DNA of 6,221 bases from Chloroflexota bacterium. Its GTDB lineage: Bacteria; Chloroflexota; Dehalococcoidia; Lucifugimonadales; Lucifugimonadaceae. Of the stretch, positions 4,968 to 6,221 are shown one piece after another. The notes beneath the pieces were generated by a model. It was not told where the DNA came from. It searched no databases and saw only the letters and a program-made list of their open reading frames with translations. The position numbers and the translations under genes were made by a program. The stretch spans positions 1 to 6,221 of the forward strand of contig JAURLM010000196.1 in assembly GCA_030831265.1 (NCBI GenBank), read 5' to 3'. Position 1 is the stretch's first letter; each line of letters begins with the position of its first letter.

Positions 4968-6221
4968 GACAAGTTCATCGCGGCTGATGGGTCCAGTATG
5001 CAGCCCTGTTCCTGCAGACTAGATTGTAGTTCGCTCATGTTGACGTTGCGTACAGCGTACGCTTTGTCATTCACGCTCATAGCCGCGGCAGTTCCGGCTG
5101 CCTGGCCCATGCCCATGGCGTTTGCCGTCACCCGACTCGAAGCCAGCGCCTCCGATGTGGCCGAGTGGCAGCGGCCCGCCACCAGCAGGTTCTCTACGCC
5201 TTGCGGCAACAGCGTGCGGTATGCAATGTCATACGGCGGAACCTCCGGTTGGTCGTGATACCCGGAATCGCCCTGAGGATGGCGGTCGATGCGCCATGCA
5301 CCGAGCACCACCACATCATCCTGCCGCTTGCCGGTGCGCACGTCGTTAGCGGTCAGCGTGTAGTCGCCGGTGATGCGTCGAGATTCACGGGAGCCTGCTG
5401 TTGGGCCGCTGGTGAAGAAATGCGCCCTCTCGAACTCGGGAAGTTCGGATTTCCACAGGTCGAACATGCGCCATGCGTCTTCACGGCCCTGTATCTCAGC
5501 ACGCGTCCAGTCGTCGGGGTTGGTCGAATCGCCCGGAGTTCGCACCGCATTGAAATATATATCTGTGCCGGAGAACGTCGCAGGCCAGGGACCGCCGTAT
5601 GGCCGAATCTTGCCTGCCGCACGAGCACGGGTCAGCACTTCGGAGCATTTTCTGCGAAGGTCGAAGGTCAGCTCGACGTTTGAGACGCGAAAGTGGATCG
5701 ACATCGGCTGCACGCCTTCCGCCTTCTCGTACGGGCAACCGGCCCATGCCGCCACGTCGCCGTCACCGGTGCAGTCGATGACCACTTTTGGCCGTACTGC
5801 TACCAGCCCCGATTTGTTGGAGATGATTACGGAGTCGATGCGGCCGTTCGAGGTGACCACGTCTGCCACCTGCGAGTGATAGAGCGGCTTAGCACCGGAT
5901 TCGGCGATGATGCGATCCGCGGCCAGCTTGAAGCGTTCCGGGTCTGTGCGCGGTATGAGCCGGTCCGGGTGCTTTTCCACTTCGGTGAAGTCGCCATTCA
6001 CGTTGAACGCAAGGTTTGGGCCGGTGCCGGGCGCGATTACGCCCATTCGCTCCAGCATCTCGAACACCAGCCCGCCGACCACTGGTCGACCAGTCTCTTC
6101 GTACACGAAACCATCGAATGCAGAGCCGATGATGTTCGTGAAGAAGCCGCCAGCGAAACCCGCACGGTCGACTGCGAGCACGCTTGCTCCCTGGCGTGCG
6201 GCGGCAACCGCGGCACCGATG
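4964..6221 (-). CDS. FAD-dependent oxidoreductase (FAD_oxidored family), N-terminus cut by window edge
   Basis: The frame is open to the right edge and encodes 418 residues in the window. It begins IGAAVAAARQGASVLAVDR, the helix and second strand of an N-terminal Rossmann FAD fold whose GxGxxG loop is mostly beyond the edge. The start at GTG 6181 would remove this fold, so the true start lies outside, probably 10-20 codons away. VVIDCTGDGDVAAWAG (about 5737-5782) is the internal ATGDGD-like FAD motif. RESRRITGDYTLTANDV and the C-terminal NLLVAGRCHSATSEALASSR plus MGMGQAAGTAAA complete the pattern of the FAD_oxidored family. These are soluble flavoproteins, often found in sugar or secondary metabolism clusters, with mostly unassigned substrates. 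No signal peptide can be judged. The stop overlaps the methyltransferase start. Confidence 0.92.
   Translation of the reverse strand, partial: IGAAVAAARQGASVLAVDRAGFAGGFFTNIIGSAFDGFVYEETGRPVVGGLVFEMLERMGVIAPGTGPNLAFNVNGDFTEVEKHPDRLIPRTDPERFKLAADRIIAESGAKPLYHSQVADVVTSNGRIDSVIISNKSGLVAVRPKVVIDCTGDGDVAAWAGCPYEKAEGVQPMSIHFRVSNVELTFDLRRKCSEVLTRARAAGKIRPYGGPWPATFSGTDIYFNAVRTPGDSTNPDDWTRAEIQGREDAWRMFDLWKSELPEFERAHFFTSGPTAGSRESRRITGDYTLTANDVRTGKRQDDVVVLGAWRIDRHPQGDSGYHDQPEVPPYDIAYRTLLPQGVENLLVAGRCHSATSEALASSRVTANAMGMGQAAGTAAAMSVNDKAYAVRNVNMSELQSSLQEQGCILDPSAAMNLS

Noticed and set aside
5165..5879. Plus-strand frames of about 170 codons opposite the flavoprotein
   Set aside because: They are antisense to a gene with clear FAD_oxidored motifs and have no recognisable protein features.
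6179..6181. GTG at 6181 as the flavoprotein start
   Set aside because: The same frame continues upstream to the window edge with Rossmann-fold sequence (IGAAVAAARQGAS), so the GTG encodes an internal valine.
1..6221. Mobile elements, CRISPR arrays, tRNA or rRNA genes, defence systems
   Set aside because: I saw no regularly spaced repeats, transposase or integrase motifs, tRNA-like sequence or defence-protein domains on either strand.

Overview
The window reads as an ordinary stretch of bacterial chromosome of moderately high GC (judged by eye). Every recognisable gene lies on the minus strand, so gene order runs from right to left. The ribosome binding sites are clear (GGGGAG, AGGAG, GGGAG), there is one TTG start, and the proteins resemble those of environmental, mostly aerobic bacteria. 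A Chloroflexota (SAR202 or Dehalococcoidia-like) or other marine or soil origin would fit. That is an impression from protein flavour and cannot be proved from these bases.

Right end (4491-6221): a FAD_oxidored-family flavoprotein, cut at its N-terminus by the window edge, overlaps a small ICMT/PEMT-type membrane methyltransferase by an ATGA junction. The two are probably translationally coupled.

Middle (2264-4490): after a 155-bp gap holding a perfect TATAAT box and an inverted repeat at the predicted transcript start, come the alpha and beta subunits of a thiamine-diphosphate 2-oxoacid dehydrogenase E1. Together they would form the decarboxylating component of a pyruvate, branched-chain or acetoin dehydrogenase-type complex. 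No E2 (lipoyl acyltransferase) or E3 (lipoamide dehydrogenase) gene follows, so this E1 pair is an orphan at least locally. The pair ends at a strong hairpin without a clear U-tract.

Left half (1-2263): a 96-residue glycine-tailed RRM RNA-binding protein ends at a perfect 14-bp hairpin flanked by A and T tracts, which could terminate transcription in both directions. A GNAT acetyltransferase and then a pirin family protein follow, each with its own candidate promoter. The pirin gene runs off the left edge without a stop. It is the largest left-end gene and is mirrored by a long but spurious antisense open frame.

The genes do not form one obvious pathway. The likely transcription units are flavoprotein-methyltransferase, E1 alpha-E1 beta, the RRM gene, GNAT, and pirin. 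I found no RNA genes, insertion sequences, CRISPR arrays or phage genes, and nothing that clearly amounts to a new system. The oddities are the orphan E1 pair with altered active-site neighbourhoods, the flavoprotein-methyltransferase coupling and several small regulatory structures.
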